A stretch of DNA of 5,699 nucleotides from CAZTLI01 sp964614375. GTDB lineage: Bacteria > Chloroflexota > Anaerolineae > Aggregatilineales > Phototrophicaceae. Numbering within the stretch: the stretch's first letter is position 1; each line of letters opens with the position of its first letter. Location of the stretch: assembly GCA_964614375.1 (NCBI GenBank), contig CAZTLI010000370.1:1-5699 (forward strand). Reading direction: 5' to 3'. Shown piece after piece: positions 1 through 5,563 of this stretch. The notes under the pieces are model-generated. The model worked only from the letters and a program-made list of their open reading frames with translations, made no database searches and had not been told where the DNA came from. Position numbers and translations under genes: made by a program.

Positions 1-208
1 CAGCCCGCCGTTCCATCGCCAGCGGGGGCGAACAATAATCTTCCTCTTCCCAGATCGCATCACCGTCATCGGTCTGTCGCGCATTAAGGAGTGAATGATG
101 CAGTGCCGTCCCAAACGGGCGCATGACCCGAATCGCGCCGTCATCAAGCTGCTGCCGCAGGGCGTCCATATCGCCTGACGGTCTGGCGCGTACCAGATAA
201 TAAGCCAT
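1..208 (-). CDS. Unrecognised small protein, N-terminal 69 residues (cut by window edge)
   Basis: Seen: an open frame starting at ATG 208-206 and running off the left edge. It begins 3 nt after the stop of the VOC gene, so it is the third gene of the same leftward operon. An AGGGA-type ribosome site lies inside the end of the VOC gene, about 8 nt before the ATG. There is no signal peptide or membrane segment. The N-terminus (MAYYLVRARP) looks like a first beta strand, followed by an amphipathic stretch with 'LRQQLDDG'. A proline- and acid-rich part follows, with 'MRPFG' at residues 29-33 and 'WEEEDYCSPPLAMER' at 53-67. Cys59 sits in a conserved-looking context. I do not recognise the family and assign no function; a small ferredoxin-like alpha/beta fold is one guess from the first strand. 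That it is a real gene is well supported by the tight operon spacing and the ribosome site. Confidence 0.78.
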   Translation of the reverse strand, partial: MAYYLVRARPSGDMDALRQQLDDGAIRVMRPFGTALHHSLLNARQTDDGDAIWEEEDYCSPPLAMERRA

Positions 209-211
209 CGT

Positions 212-670
212 TTAAGTCCCTTTCCGCCGCTCAAGGGCATCAGATACCGTGTCATAGTCGTATGTTGTGACTTCGTGGCGATGACCATAGGGGCTGGAGA
301 AATAAATCGAATACGAAAGGCCATGATCGGACACATCCGCCGTTGTGACCTGTTCAGCAGCGGCATCGTAGACGGGCACAGTCGCCAGTCGGTCTAAGAA
401 TTGCATGAATCCCTGCCCATCCACCCGAAAGGCCACCCGACGAAATCCGGCGTGGGGTGGTTCAGCCGTGGTTTCGCCTTTGAACAGCGCCAGCATCGAG
501 CCGCCATTATCGCTGGAAATCATCAACGGCCCATCACTCGCCCAGACTTCATAATCGGGCAGGATTTGCAATCCCAGCACCTGCTCATACCATGCCGCTG
601 CTGCATACTGGTCGGGCACGAACAATTCTACATGGTCGATTTGCAGCACACGAAAGGTTGCGTTTGTCAT
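212..670 (-). CDS. VOC superfamily protein (glyoxalase / bleomycin resistance / extradiol dioxygenase fold)
   Basis: A 152-residue protein, a normal length for a single-chain VOC protein with two beta-alpha-beta-beta-beta modules. Module 1 opens with the signature 'IDHVELFVPD' (residues 11-20), and 'AAWYEQVLGL' (25-34) is the usual helix and turn after it. Module 2 starts near 'GFRRVAFRVD' (75-84) and ends at 'SSPYGHRHEVTTYD' (125-138). In metal-dependent members the ligands are His on strand 1, His before the 'hAF' strand and Glu at the end. Here His13 and Glu133 are present but the middle position is Arg78, so metal binding may be altered. The substrate cannot be told; this fold covers isomerases, dioxygenases, epimerases and drug-binding proteins. 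It is probably cytoplasmic, with no signal peptide. The start is fixed by AGGAG 5 nt upstream, and the gene lies 9 nt after the propeller gene and 3 nt before the next gene, so it is co-transcribed with both. Confidence 0.9.
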   Translation of the reverse strand: MTNATFRVLQIDHVELFVPDQYAAAAWYEQVLGLQILPDYEVWASDGPLMISSDNGGSMLALFKGETTAEPPHAGFRRVAFRVDGQGFMQFLDRLATVPVYDAAAEQVTTADVSDHGLSYSIYFSSPYGHRHEVTTYDYDTVSDALERRKGT

Positions 671-675
671 TGTGT

Positions 676-682
676 CTCCTTA
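676..682 (-). promoter_or_regulatory. Ribosome binding site of the VOC gene overlapping the upstream stop codon
   Basis: On the minus strand this reads TAAGGAG. The first three bases are the stop codon of the propeller gene, and AGGAG is a near-ideal Shine-Dalgarno sequence 5 nt before the VOC ATG. The arrangement favours re-initiation by ribosomes finishing the upstream gene, so translation of the two genes is probably coupled (inference). Confidence 0.75.
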
Positions 683-1675
683 CGGCAGTACATCCACCCA
701 CTGCACAGCTTGAAAATCATCGCTAAACGACTGCCACTGTATAGCATCCAGCGGACTATACAATACGAGGCCATCGTCGTCGGGGTCGGTGGGGACGCCG
801 GGCATGATGCCGAACAGGACATCGGGCAAATTGGGATGCAGAATTAGAAAATCAATCGTCGTTTCAGTCTTTGCGACATTCACATCATCCCAACGATCAC
901 CCGTATCGTGGCTGATGATGACACGGCTGGGACTGTCGGGGCCGCTGCCCGGGGTGGCGATGACTGTATCGGGATTGTCGAAGGGCATGGCAACCCCGCG
1001 TGTATAACCATGACTCAAGTGTGCCCATGTCTCGCCGCCGTCTTGCGTGCGATAGACACCGTTATGCGTGGCGGCATACAGCGTTTGCGGGTCATCGGGA
1101 CGCACGGCGATGCTATGCACATCCAGACTCGTCCCTTTTTCGCCATCGGCAAATCCACCCGTGAAACCGCCTGTGAGCGATTCCCACGTCACGCCATCAT
1201 CCGTCGATTTGAGCACGCCGCCAACTTCTATCGCGGCATAAATCAAGCCGGGACTATCGCCATGAGTCGCGAAAGACCGTACACAGCCCGCGCGCGGGGA
1301 ATAGGGCAAGAACCATTCATCCGCGCCGGGTAGGTGGTCAAGCGGGCGGTTGTGCCAGGTCTCGCCGTTGTCATCGCTGCGGACGATTGCGGCGGGTTCT
1401 GCGCCGACGAGTACCGAATCGGGCGTAAATGTCAGCCCGCGAATATAGTCAACGGGCATATCCACAGCGACTCGCGCCCACGCTTGCCCGCAATCGAGAC
1501 TGCGATACAAGCCCGCGCCATACGTCCCGGCGAACAAAATATCGGGATTGTGTGGATGATGCTTCACGACAGAAACATACTGTCCCTGTAGGCTGTGCCA
1601 CTGCCGCTGCCAGTGTCCACCGTCAAATTTATAGGCGACGACGCCATCGCCTGTGCCAAATAGAATAAGGGTCAT
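680..1675 (-). CDS. Asp-box (BNR / Ycf48-like, sortilin/VPS10-type) beta-propeller protein
   Basis: A 331-residue protein built from repeats. Five Asp-boxes (S/T-x-D-x-G-x-x-W) are visible: S59-D61-W66, S100-D102-W107, S157-D159-W164, T210-D212-W217 and S255-D257-W262. They are usually preceded by a strand such as 'LYRS', 'VLKS' or 'VYRT' and, about 15-20 residues earlier, by 'P..PDxLFAGT'-type strands (44-51, 194-202, 282-290). A degenerate sixth unit sits near 305-316. This is the pattern of sialidase, Ycf48 and VPS10 propellers, but no sialidase Arg triad or other catalytic set is evident, so a scaffold or binding role is more likely than hydrolysis. There is no signal peptide, which is uncommon for such proteins and suggests a cytoplasmic location. 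The start at ATG 1675 is backed by AGGTG 5 nt upstream. It is the first gene of the leftward operon with the VOC protein; their joint job is unknown. Confidence 0.88.
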   Translation of the reverse strand: MTLILFGTGDGVVAYKFDGGHWQRQWHSLQGQYVSVVKHHPHNPDILFAGTYGAGLYRSLDCGQAWARVAVDMPVDYIRGLTFTPDSVLVGAEPAAIVRSDDNGETWHNRPLDHLPGADEWFLPYSPRAGCVRSFATHGDSPGLIYAAIEVGGVLKSTDDGVTWESLTGGFTGGFADGEKGTSLDVHSIAVRPDDPQTLYAATHNGVYRTQDGGETWAHLSHGYTRGVAMPFDNPDTVIATPGSGPDSPSRVIISHDTGDRWDDVNVAKTETTIDFLILHPNLPDVLFGIMPGVPTDPDDDGLVLYSPLDAIQWQSFSDDFQAVQWVDVLP

Positions 1676-1794
1676 GGATGCACCTGTATTGTGTCACACA
1701 TGCCCTCATTATGACCGATGCGCGCCATCTGTGCATCATCGGTTCGGGTAGAAGGGGCTGTACTTTGGTACAGATTTATCGCAAACGTGGCCTA
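1676..1794 (-). promoter_or_regulatory. Leader of the leftward operon: weak promoter candidate and small dyads
   Basis: This 119-nt gap separates the propeller gene from the truncated gene upstream of it. Read leftward, CATAAT (1713-1708) is the best -10 candidate and would give a leader of about 26 nt, but no good -35 box is seen 16-18 nt before it. Three dyads are visible: TGTGT-C-ACACA (1690-1700) between the candidate promoter and the start codon, a 7-bp inverted repeat ACCGATG/CATCGGT (1714-1720 with 1737-1743) just upstream of the -10, and a 6-bp stem at 1758-1773. Any could be an operator, but none matches a motif I can name with confidence. Confidence 0.35.
1758..1773 (-). terminator. 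Possible weak terminator hairpin after the truncated propeller gene
   Basis: CTGTAC-TTTG-GTACAG is a perfect 6-bp stem with a 4-nt loop. It starts 22 nt past the stop codon of the minus-strand propeller remnant. Read leftward it is followed by CCCCTTCT rather than a clean T run, so intrinsic termination would be poor. It may instead be an operator for the downstream operon. Confidence 0.25.
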
Positions 1795-2790
1795 TCAATC
1801 GCATTCCATCCACATAAAACCGCCCATCCACTGGGGTAAATTGGGATAGTTCCACAGCGGTTGACCATCCGCACTGTTGATTTGCAATGTCGGATCGCGA
1901 ACGTCCGCAGCAGCGGTGATGAACGAGATGAGTTGACTATCCGGCGACCACATCGGGTCACTCAAGCCAGAGAGACGGGTGAACAGGCGCACAGGCGGGC
2001 GACCATCGCCGGATAGCGTGTCGATGACCTGAATGGATTCACCATCACCTTGCGATTGATAGACCACCGCGTGCCGACCATCTGGCGCGAACGAGGGCGG
2101 ACGACTGGCGCGGTCAAACAGGACGCGCGAATTCAATGTGGGTCCATCATAGGTCACGAGTTGATAGTGATTGGCCTCAATCTGGCGATAGGTCAGCGCG
2201 TGTTGGCTATCTGGCAGCCATTGTGCCAGCAGGGGCGCGATCCACTCGCCATTGAGATAGTGCATGGTGTCATAGCCGACATAAAATTCAGACGCGCCGT
2301 CCATCCCATAGAAATTGATGATATGCTGACTATCGCCCCAGCGATCACCGCCTTGCAGCGCCAGCCGCTGACCATCGGGTGACCAGTAAAATGTATATTC
2401 GCGGGCGTTATACGACAGTTCAAATTCAACGTGTGTTCCTGAGTTCATATCGTACATGACCAGCGCATAGCGATTGTCATCCACCCGCCACTCAACATAC
2501 GCCAATGTGCTGCCCACAGGCGACCATGAAAAATCTGTGACGGCCTCAGCTACGACATAGACAGGGGCGTTGTCGGTAAACCGCCACACCCGCACGGTCT
2601 CATAACCCGCTTCTAGCCAGTAATCACCGTCCGCCGACCAATAACCGGACAAAGTGTTGTTGTGGAAAGTGTCGATGATTTCATGACGACGCCCATTCAC
2701 ATCCAGCAGAATCACCCGCAGGTCGAGTTCCACGCGCGACGCGACAATCGCCACCCGCTGACTATTGGGTGACCACGCAATGCGCGCCAA
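1795..2790 (-). pseudogene. 5'-truncated PD40/TolB-like (WD40-type) beta-propeller gene
   Basis: A frame of about 331 codons with seven repeats of the 'WSPDGxRLA' type. The repeats start near residues 6 (WSPNSQRVAI), 51 (WSADGDYWLE), 89 (SWSPVGSTLAYV), 136 (WSPDGQRLAL), 191 (WLPDSQHALT), 233 (FAPDGRHAVV) and 281 (WSPDSQLISF). This spacing of roughly 40-55 residues fits TolB/PD40 blades, which usually sit in secreted proteins or behind a kinase or signal-peptide region. The first repeat begins right at the N-terminus, with no signal peptide and no ATG. The only start nearby is TTG 2790-2788 without a ribosome site, and the first internal Met is residue 112. The frame continues only seven codons further, to a stop at 2814-2812. 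I therefore read it as a gene that lost its promoter, start and N-terminal part at the junction near 2768-2790. The C-terminal end, with stop TGA at 1797-1795, looks natural. A functional TTG-started protein cannot be excluded. Confidence 0.72.
2768..2781. other. Breakpoint joining two truncated genes (microhomology segment)
   Basis: These 14 bases fit both flanking genes. On the plus strand they encode the 'GDHA(M)' that in nitrite reductases precedes 'xANVGETV'. On the minus strand they encode 'AWSP', the standard core of a PD40 repeat. Left of the segment the plus-strand nirK frame stops at TGA 2759-2761; right of it the minus-strand propeller frame dies at 2812-2814. Both genes would have to extend through this point, so it is the likely site of a rearrangement or of a chimeric join. 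The exact base cannot be fixed. Confidence 0.7.
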
Positions 2791-3112
2791 TGTTGGCGAA
2801 ACCGTGCGGATTTACTTCGGCGTCGGTGGGCCAAACTTTATCTCGTCGTTCCATGTGATTGGCGAAATTTTTGACCGGGTGTACGATTTAGCATCACTCA
2901 CCACGCCGCCTATGACCGATGTCCAGACGACACTTGTACCGCCCGGTGGCGCGACAGTGGTTGAATTCACGCTCGACGTGCCCGGACGCTATATTCTGGT
3001 TGACCATGCGCTCAGTCGTTTGGAACGCGGCCTCGCGGGTTATCTCTATGCCGAAGGTGACGAGAATCCCGCAATCTTTGATGGGACTCCTACCGATGGC
3101 AGCGGGCACTAG
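2768..3112 (+). pseudogene. nirK: 3' remnant of a copper-containing nitrite reductase (NirK, AniA-like), C-terminal cupredoxin domain
   Basis: NirK reduces nitrite to nitric oxide in denitrification. It acts outside the cytoplasmic membrane as a trimer, with two cupredoxin domains, a type 1 copper and an inter-subunit type 2 copper. The last ~114 codons seen here carry the hallmarks of domain 2: 'ANVGETVRIYFGVGGPN', then 'SSFHVIGEIFDRVY' whose His (codon 2852-2854) corresponds to the domain-2 ligand of the type 2 copper, then 'TTLVPPGGATVVEF', 'PGRYILVDHALSR' and 'GLAGYLYAEGDENPAIF'. All of domain 1, with the type 1 ligands and the other two type 2 ligands, is missing, as are the signal peptide and the start of domain 2. 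A complete enzyme has roughly 330-500 residues. The only start that keeps the frame is TTG 2765 without a ribosome site, and a stop lies two codons upstream, so expression as an enzyme is implausible. The gene is cut at the breakpoint shared with the minus-strand propeller. The 3' end and following terminator look intact. Confidence 0.88.
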
Positions 3113-3143
3113 CCAGCGGATATTCTTACACTGTAATAGTGCC

Positions 3144-3197
3144 GCGCAACCGCAAACTGTACAGGGATACAGGCCGTGTCCCTGTGTTTTGTTGCGC
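3144..3197 (+). terminator. Intrinsic terminator of the nirK remnant
   Basis: The core stem ACAGGGATAC (3161-3170) pairs with GTGTCCCTGT (3176-3185) over 10 bp with one G-U pair and a 5-nt loop, and is followed by GTTTTGTT. Outside it AAAC (3154-3157) pairs with GTTT (3186-3189) and GCGCAAC (3144-3150) with GTTGCGC (3191-3197), giving a long interrupted stem. It begins 32 nt after the nirK stop codon. The T run is short, so strength is uncertain, but position and stem strongly suggest termination. Confidence 0.75.
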
Positions 3198-3274
3198 CTA
3201 ATAACGATGTGCTTACACGCGCAATTGAAGGGGCTATTACATAGCGGTATATGTGTAGGCGTAAAACAAAATTA

Positions 3275-3304
3275 TTGGAAAATTGTGTGATTTACCTTTA
3301 TACT
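3275..3304 (+). promoter_or_regulatory. Sigma-70-type promoter of the MFS_3 exporter gene
   Basis: TTGGAA (3275-3280) and TATACT (3299-3304) are 18 nt apart, with four and five matches to the consensus boxes. The region is AT-rich compared with its surroundings. Transcription from about 3311 would give a leader of about 27 nt. The -10 box lies in TTATACTGTGC (3298-3308), which is repeated exactly at the lipoprotein promoter. Confidence 0.65.
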
Positions 3305-3325
3305 GTGCCCTATCTTCGTCTGGAC

Positions 3326-3330
3326 AGGGA
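3326..3330 (+). promoter_or_regulatory. Ribosome binding site that fixes the start of the MFS_3 gene
   Basis: AGGGA lies 7 nt before ATG 3338-3340. It decides against the longer frame that opens at 3251, whose first codons would lie upstream of the promoter's predicted start point. Confidence 0.75.
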
Positions 3331-3337
3331 CTCGCCC

Positions 3338-4702
3338 ATGCACATATCGGCCCGCCTACGCACGTTCTACGCACTCATGCTCTCGCAGACGATTTCGCTC
3401 ATCGGCAGCCAAATGACGGCCCTTGTGCTGGCGATTCACATCACCGCCGAGACGGGCAGCGCAACCCCTATCGCGCTGGTTTCGTTCTTCAACTATCTGC
3501 CGCGTATTCTCAGTGTCGGTTTCGCGGGCGTGTTCGCAGACCGCTACGACAGGCGCCTGGTCATGGCGCTGGCGGATACCGGTCAGGTTGTGGGCACGCT
3601 GGCGCTGCTGGCGACGATTATCAGCGGCACATTTCAACCCTGGCATCTGTATGTATTCACGCTGTTACAGGCCGTGCTCGAAACCTTTCAAGGCCCTGCT
3701 ATGAGCGCGTCCGTCACCATGCTCGTCCCCGATGAACACCGTGATCGCGCCAATGCCCTGCGGAATTTACGGTCACCGATGGCGCTGGTGATTGCCCCCG
3801 CGCTGGCAGGCGTGCTCTTTGCCACTATTGGCATCGCGGGTGTGATAGCGATTGACATCCTCAGCTATTTCGTGGCCGTAGGCACGTTGTTCTTCATCCG
3901 CATCCCCATGCCAGAACGAACCGACATCGGCAAGAAACTGAGCGGCTCGGTCTGGAAAGAGTCGATTTCCGGCTTTCGCTTTTTGAATGGCTATCGTCCG
4001 CTGCTGGGGTTGGTGCTGTATATCGGGTTGATGAATTTCTTCTTTAGCGGGCCATTGTCGGTGATTGTGCCCTATATTCTGGCGCGCAATGGGGGCGATG
4101 AGGTGTCGCTGGGCGTGGTGATGAGCATTTTTAGTCTGGGGACAGTTGTGGGTAATCTGGTGATGGTGGCGTGGGGTGGCATTCGCCCGCGTATCCGACT
4201 GGTGATGCCCGGCGGCCTGTTGATTGGCGCGATGCTGGCGCTCTATGGCATGAGCCGCGAACCGATCACGCTGGCTGCCAGCCTGTTTGTGATGATGTTT
4301 GTGTTTGCAATGGTCAGCACGTCGATTGTCTCCATCATGCAGGTGAAAGTGCCTGCCGATGTACAGGGACGAGTCTTCGCGGCGATGGGGCAAATCTCGA
4401 TGCTGCTGCTGCCTCTGGCCTATTTGCTGGCGGGGCCGCTGGCGGATCGAGTGTTTGAACCCGCTGTAGGACAGGGGGGGTGGCAGACTGTCACGCCGCT
4501 GGTCGGGAATACACCCGGCGCAGGCATGGGGTTGATGGCAGTTGGTGGCGCGCTGGCGATGATGGTGCTGTCAGTTATCTTTTATGCCATCCCGCAAATC
4601 CGTCACATGGAAGCATTACTGCCCGATTACAACACGGGCAAATCCAAAACCCGCGAGCCAGATGTCGAGGCCATGACCCCAACGCCCATTGCTTCTGAAT
4701 AG
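3338..4702 (+). CDS. MFS transporter, MFS_3 / MefA-like efflux family
   Basis: A 454-residue integral membrane protein with about 12 helices: near 11-33, 44-67, 76-97, 101-120, 148-166, 167-188, 221-247, 257-278, 288-305, 309-333, 350-369 and 394-418. The loop between helices 2 and 3 holds the MFS motif A in its MFS_3 form, 'GVFADRYDRR' (64-73). 'VPDEHRDRANAL' (130-141) in the first half and 'VPADVQGRVFA' (338-348) in the second are the matched cytoplasmic motifs of this family. A longer outer loop (370-393, with 'FEP' and 'GNTPGAGMG') before helix 12 is typical of these proteins. They are proton-driven exporters, known best from macrolide efflux, but the substrate here cannot be predicted and drug resistance should not be assumed. 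The C-terminal tail (about 420-454) is polar and cytoplasmic. The start at ATG 3338 is supported by a ribosome site and promoter. It appears to be a single-gene unit. Confidence 0.92.
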   Translation: MHISARLRTFYALMLSQTISLIGSQMTALVLAIHITAETGSATPIALVSFFNYLPRILSVGFAGVFADRYDRRLVMALADTGQVVGTLALLATIISGTFQPWHLYVFTLLQAVLETFQGPAMSASVTMLVPDEHRDRANALRNLRSPMALVIAPALAGVLFATIGIAGVIAIDILSYFVAVGTLFFIRIPMPERTDIGKKLSGSVWKESISGFRFLNGYRPLLGLVLYIGLMNFFFSGPLSVIVPYILARNGGDEVSLGVVMSIFSLGTVVGNLVMVAWGGIRPRIRLVMPGGLLIGAMLALYGMSREPITLAASLFVMMFVFAMVSTSIVSIMQVKVPADVQGRVFAAMGQISMLLLPLAYLLAGPLADRVFEPAVGQGGWQTVTPLVGNTPGAGMGLMAVGGALAMMVLSVIFYAIPQIRHMEALLPDYNTGKSKTREPDVEAMTPTPIASE

Positions 4703-4773
4703 TCCTTCCCTCCACCCAATCAACCCGGTAACACGCAACAGATAAACCATACCGTGCGTATAGGCTTTCGGGT

Positions 4774-4791
4774 TATACTGTGCAACAGTGT
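4774..4791 (+). promoter_or_regulatory. Promoter -10 region and overlapping dyad upstream of the lipoprotein gene
   Basis: TATACT (4774-4779) followed by GTGC repeats the 11-nt TTATACTGTGC element of the MFS_3 promoter (here 4773-4783). No convincing -35 box is seen 16-18 nt upstream. The -10 box overlaps a dyad, ACTGT-GCA-ACAGT (4777-4789), extended by an A-T and a T-G pair on the outside, which could be a repressor site at the start of transcription. The predicted leader is about 30 nt. Confidence 0.5.
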
Positions 4792-4800
4792 GCATATCGC

Positions 4801-4809
4801 AGGGAAGGA
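4801..4809 (+). promoter_or_regulatory. Ribosome binding site that fixes the GTG start of the lipoprotein gene
   Basis: AGGGAAGGA is a strong purine-rich Shine-Dalgarno sequence ending 7 nt before GTG 4817-4819. It selects this GTG over the in-frame GTG at 4754, which lies upstream of the -10 box and would bury the signal peptide behind 21 extra residues. Confidence 0.75.
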
Positions 4810-4816
4810 TGCTTTT

Positions 4817-5560
4817 GTGCGGCGTTTATGGACAAGTCTGATTATCACCCTTCTAATTCTCACGGCGTGTAATGGGGGCGGCGACGCAGCACCGACCAGT
4901 GTCGATATTGATGCCGATGGCCTGCTCGATGAAGTCGTAGACAATATTCGGGCGACGAGTTTCTTCCGAATGCGGCTTGAACAGCGGGGCGCGCCCTATG
5001 AATTCCTCCTCCCTATTGGCGAAGGTGGTGCAGAGGTCAATATCGTGCTGCGGAATGCTGACGCGCAGTTTGTGTCGCCGGATGTCTTGTATGCCTCTGC
5101 CAACGTCGTGATAGGCCGCTTGCCCGGTGTGGTCTTGATTTTCGCACGCGAGGACAATCAATGGTTCAGAGTGCCGCCGCTGCCGTGGCTTAACCAGCCC
5201 TTTGCCGAAGCGTTCAACCCCCTGCACCTGATTTCGACAGACAGCGGCTTTCAAGCGGCGCTATCCACGCTCACCGATTTAGAATTCATCGGTGAAGAGA
5301 CGCTGGACACGGGCGAAAATGTCTTGCATCTGCGCGGGACAGCCAGCGGCCCGCGTGTGAGCGACCTGCTGATGGGCTTTGTGCAGACCGAAGCCGATGT
5401 CCGCATTGATGTCTATATCAACCCGGAAACACATCTACCCGCAGCCTTACAAATTACCCAACCCAACCGGATTGCCGAAGGCTATGACGAACCCACCAAC
5501 TGGTACATCGAGTTTTATGACTATAATGGCGAACCTGACATCGAAGACCCGGAAAGCTAA
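4817..5560 (+). CDS. LprG/LppX-like lipid-binding lipoprotein (LppX_LprAFG family)
   Basis: A 247-residue lipoprotein. The N-terminus has Arg2-Arg3, a hydrophobic core (4-15) and the lipobox LTAC with Cys18 as lipidation site. A short Gly/Ala linker and an acidic start of the folded part follow. The sequence pattern matches LprG from Mycobacterium as I recall it: a helix-strand opening ('LLDEVVDNIRATSFFRMRLE', 36-55), a mid segment 'FNPLHLISTDSGFQAALSTL' (133-152) parallel to LprG 'YDPGSILNPDTGLANVLSNF', then 'GENVLHLRGT' (166-175), 'VRIDVYINPETHLPAALQI' (195-213) and the ending 'FYDYNGEPDIEDP' (233-245). In this family a half-barrel with a hydrophobic cavity binds triacylated glycolipids or triacylglycerol and carries them across the cell envelope. 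It is 3 nt from a downstream MFS gene, as in the lprG-p55 operon, which supports a joint lipid-export role. The start is GTG 4817. The family call is by pattern, without an alignment search. Confidence 0.82.
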   Translation: MRRLWTSLIITLLILTACNGGGDAAPTSVDIDADGLLDEVVDNIRATSFFRMRLEQRGAPYEFLLPIGEGGAEVNIVLRNADAQFVSPDVLYASANVVIGRLPGVVLIFAREDNQWFRVPPLPWLNQPFAEAFNPLHLISTDSGFQAALSTLTDLEFIGEETLDTGENVLHLRGTASGPRVSDLLMGFVQTEADVRIDVYINPETHLPAALQITQPNRIAEGYDEPTNWYIEFYDYNGEPDIEDPES

Positions 5561-5563
5561 GGC

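Noticed and set aside
401..1333. Plus-strand open frames opposite the VOC and propeller genes
   Set aside because: They are antisense shadows of genes with clear family motifs; the products show no domain and no ribosome sites stand out.
1690..1700. TGTGT-C-ACACA palindrome as a CRP/FNR-type site
   Set aside because: The 5+1+5 layout lacks the 6-nt spacer of a CRP site and the TTGAT half-sites of FNR, so I list it only as an unnamed dyad.
2765..3112. A complete small single-domain cupredoxin starting at TTG 2765
   Set aside because: There is no ribosome site, and the homology starts mid-domain of a two-domain nitrite reductase with most copper ligands missing. A fragment explains it better.
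3113..3274. A hidden small gene or RNA between the nirK remnant and the MFS_3 promoter
   Set aside because: Apart from the terminator hairpin I see no ribosome site with a convincing frame and no tRNA-like fold.
3251..3337. Upstream extension of the MFS_3 reading frame by 29 codons
   Set aside because: It overlaps the promoter boxes at 3275-3304, has no ribosome site and adds residues unlike an MFS N-terminus. The ATG at 3338 has a good ribosome site.
3773..4393. Long minus-strand open frame of 206 codons inside the MFS_3 gene
   Set aside because: Its product is rich in His, Gln and Arg with no recognisable domain, as expected for the antisense of a GC-rich membrane-protein gene.
4722..4774. 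AACCCG...CGGGTT inverted repeat after the MFS_3 gene as a terminator
   Set aside because: The 6-bp arms are 41 nt apart, and no T run follows; chance pairing is likely.
4754..4816. GTG at 4754 as start of the lipoprotein
   Set aside because: It lies upstream of the -10 box and would place 21 residues before the signal peptide. GTG 4817 follows a strong ribosome site and puts the lipobox Cys at position 18.
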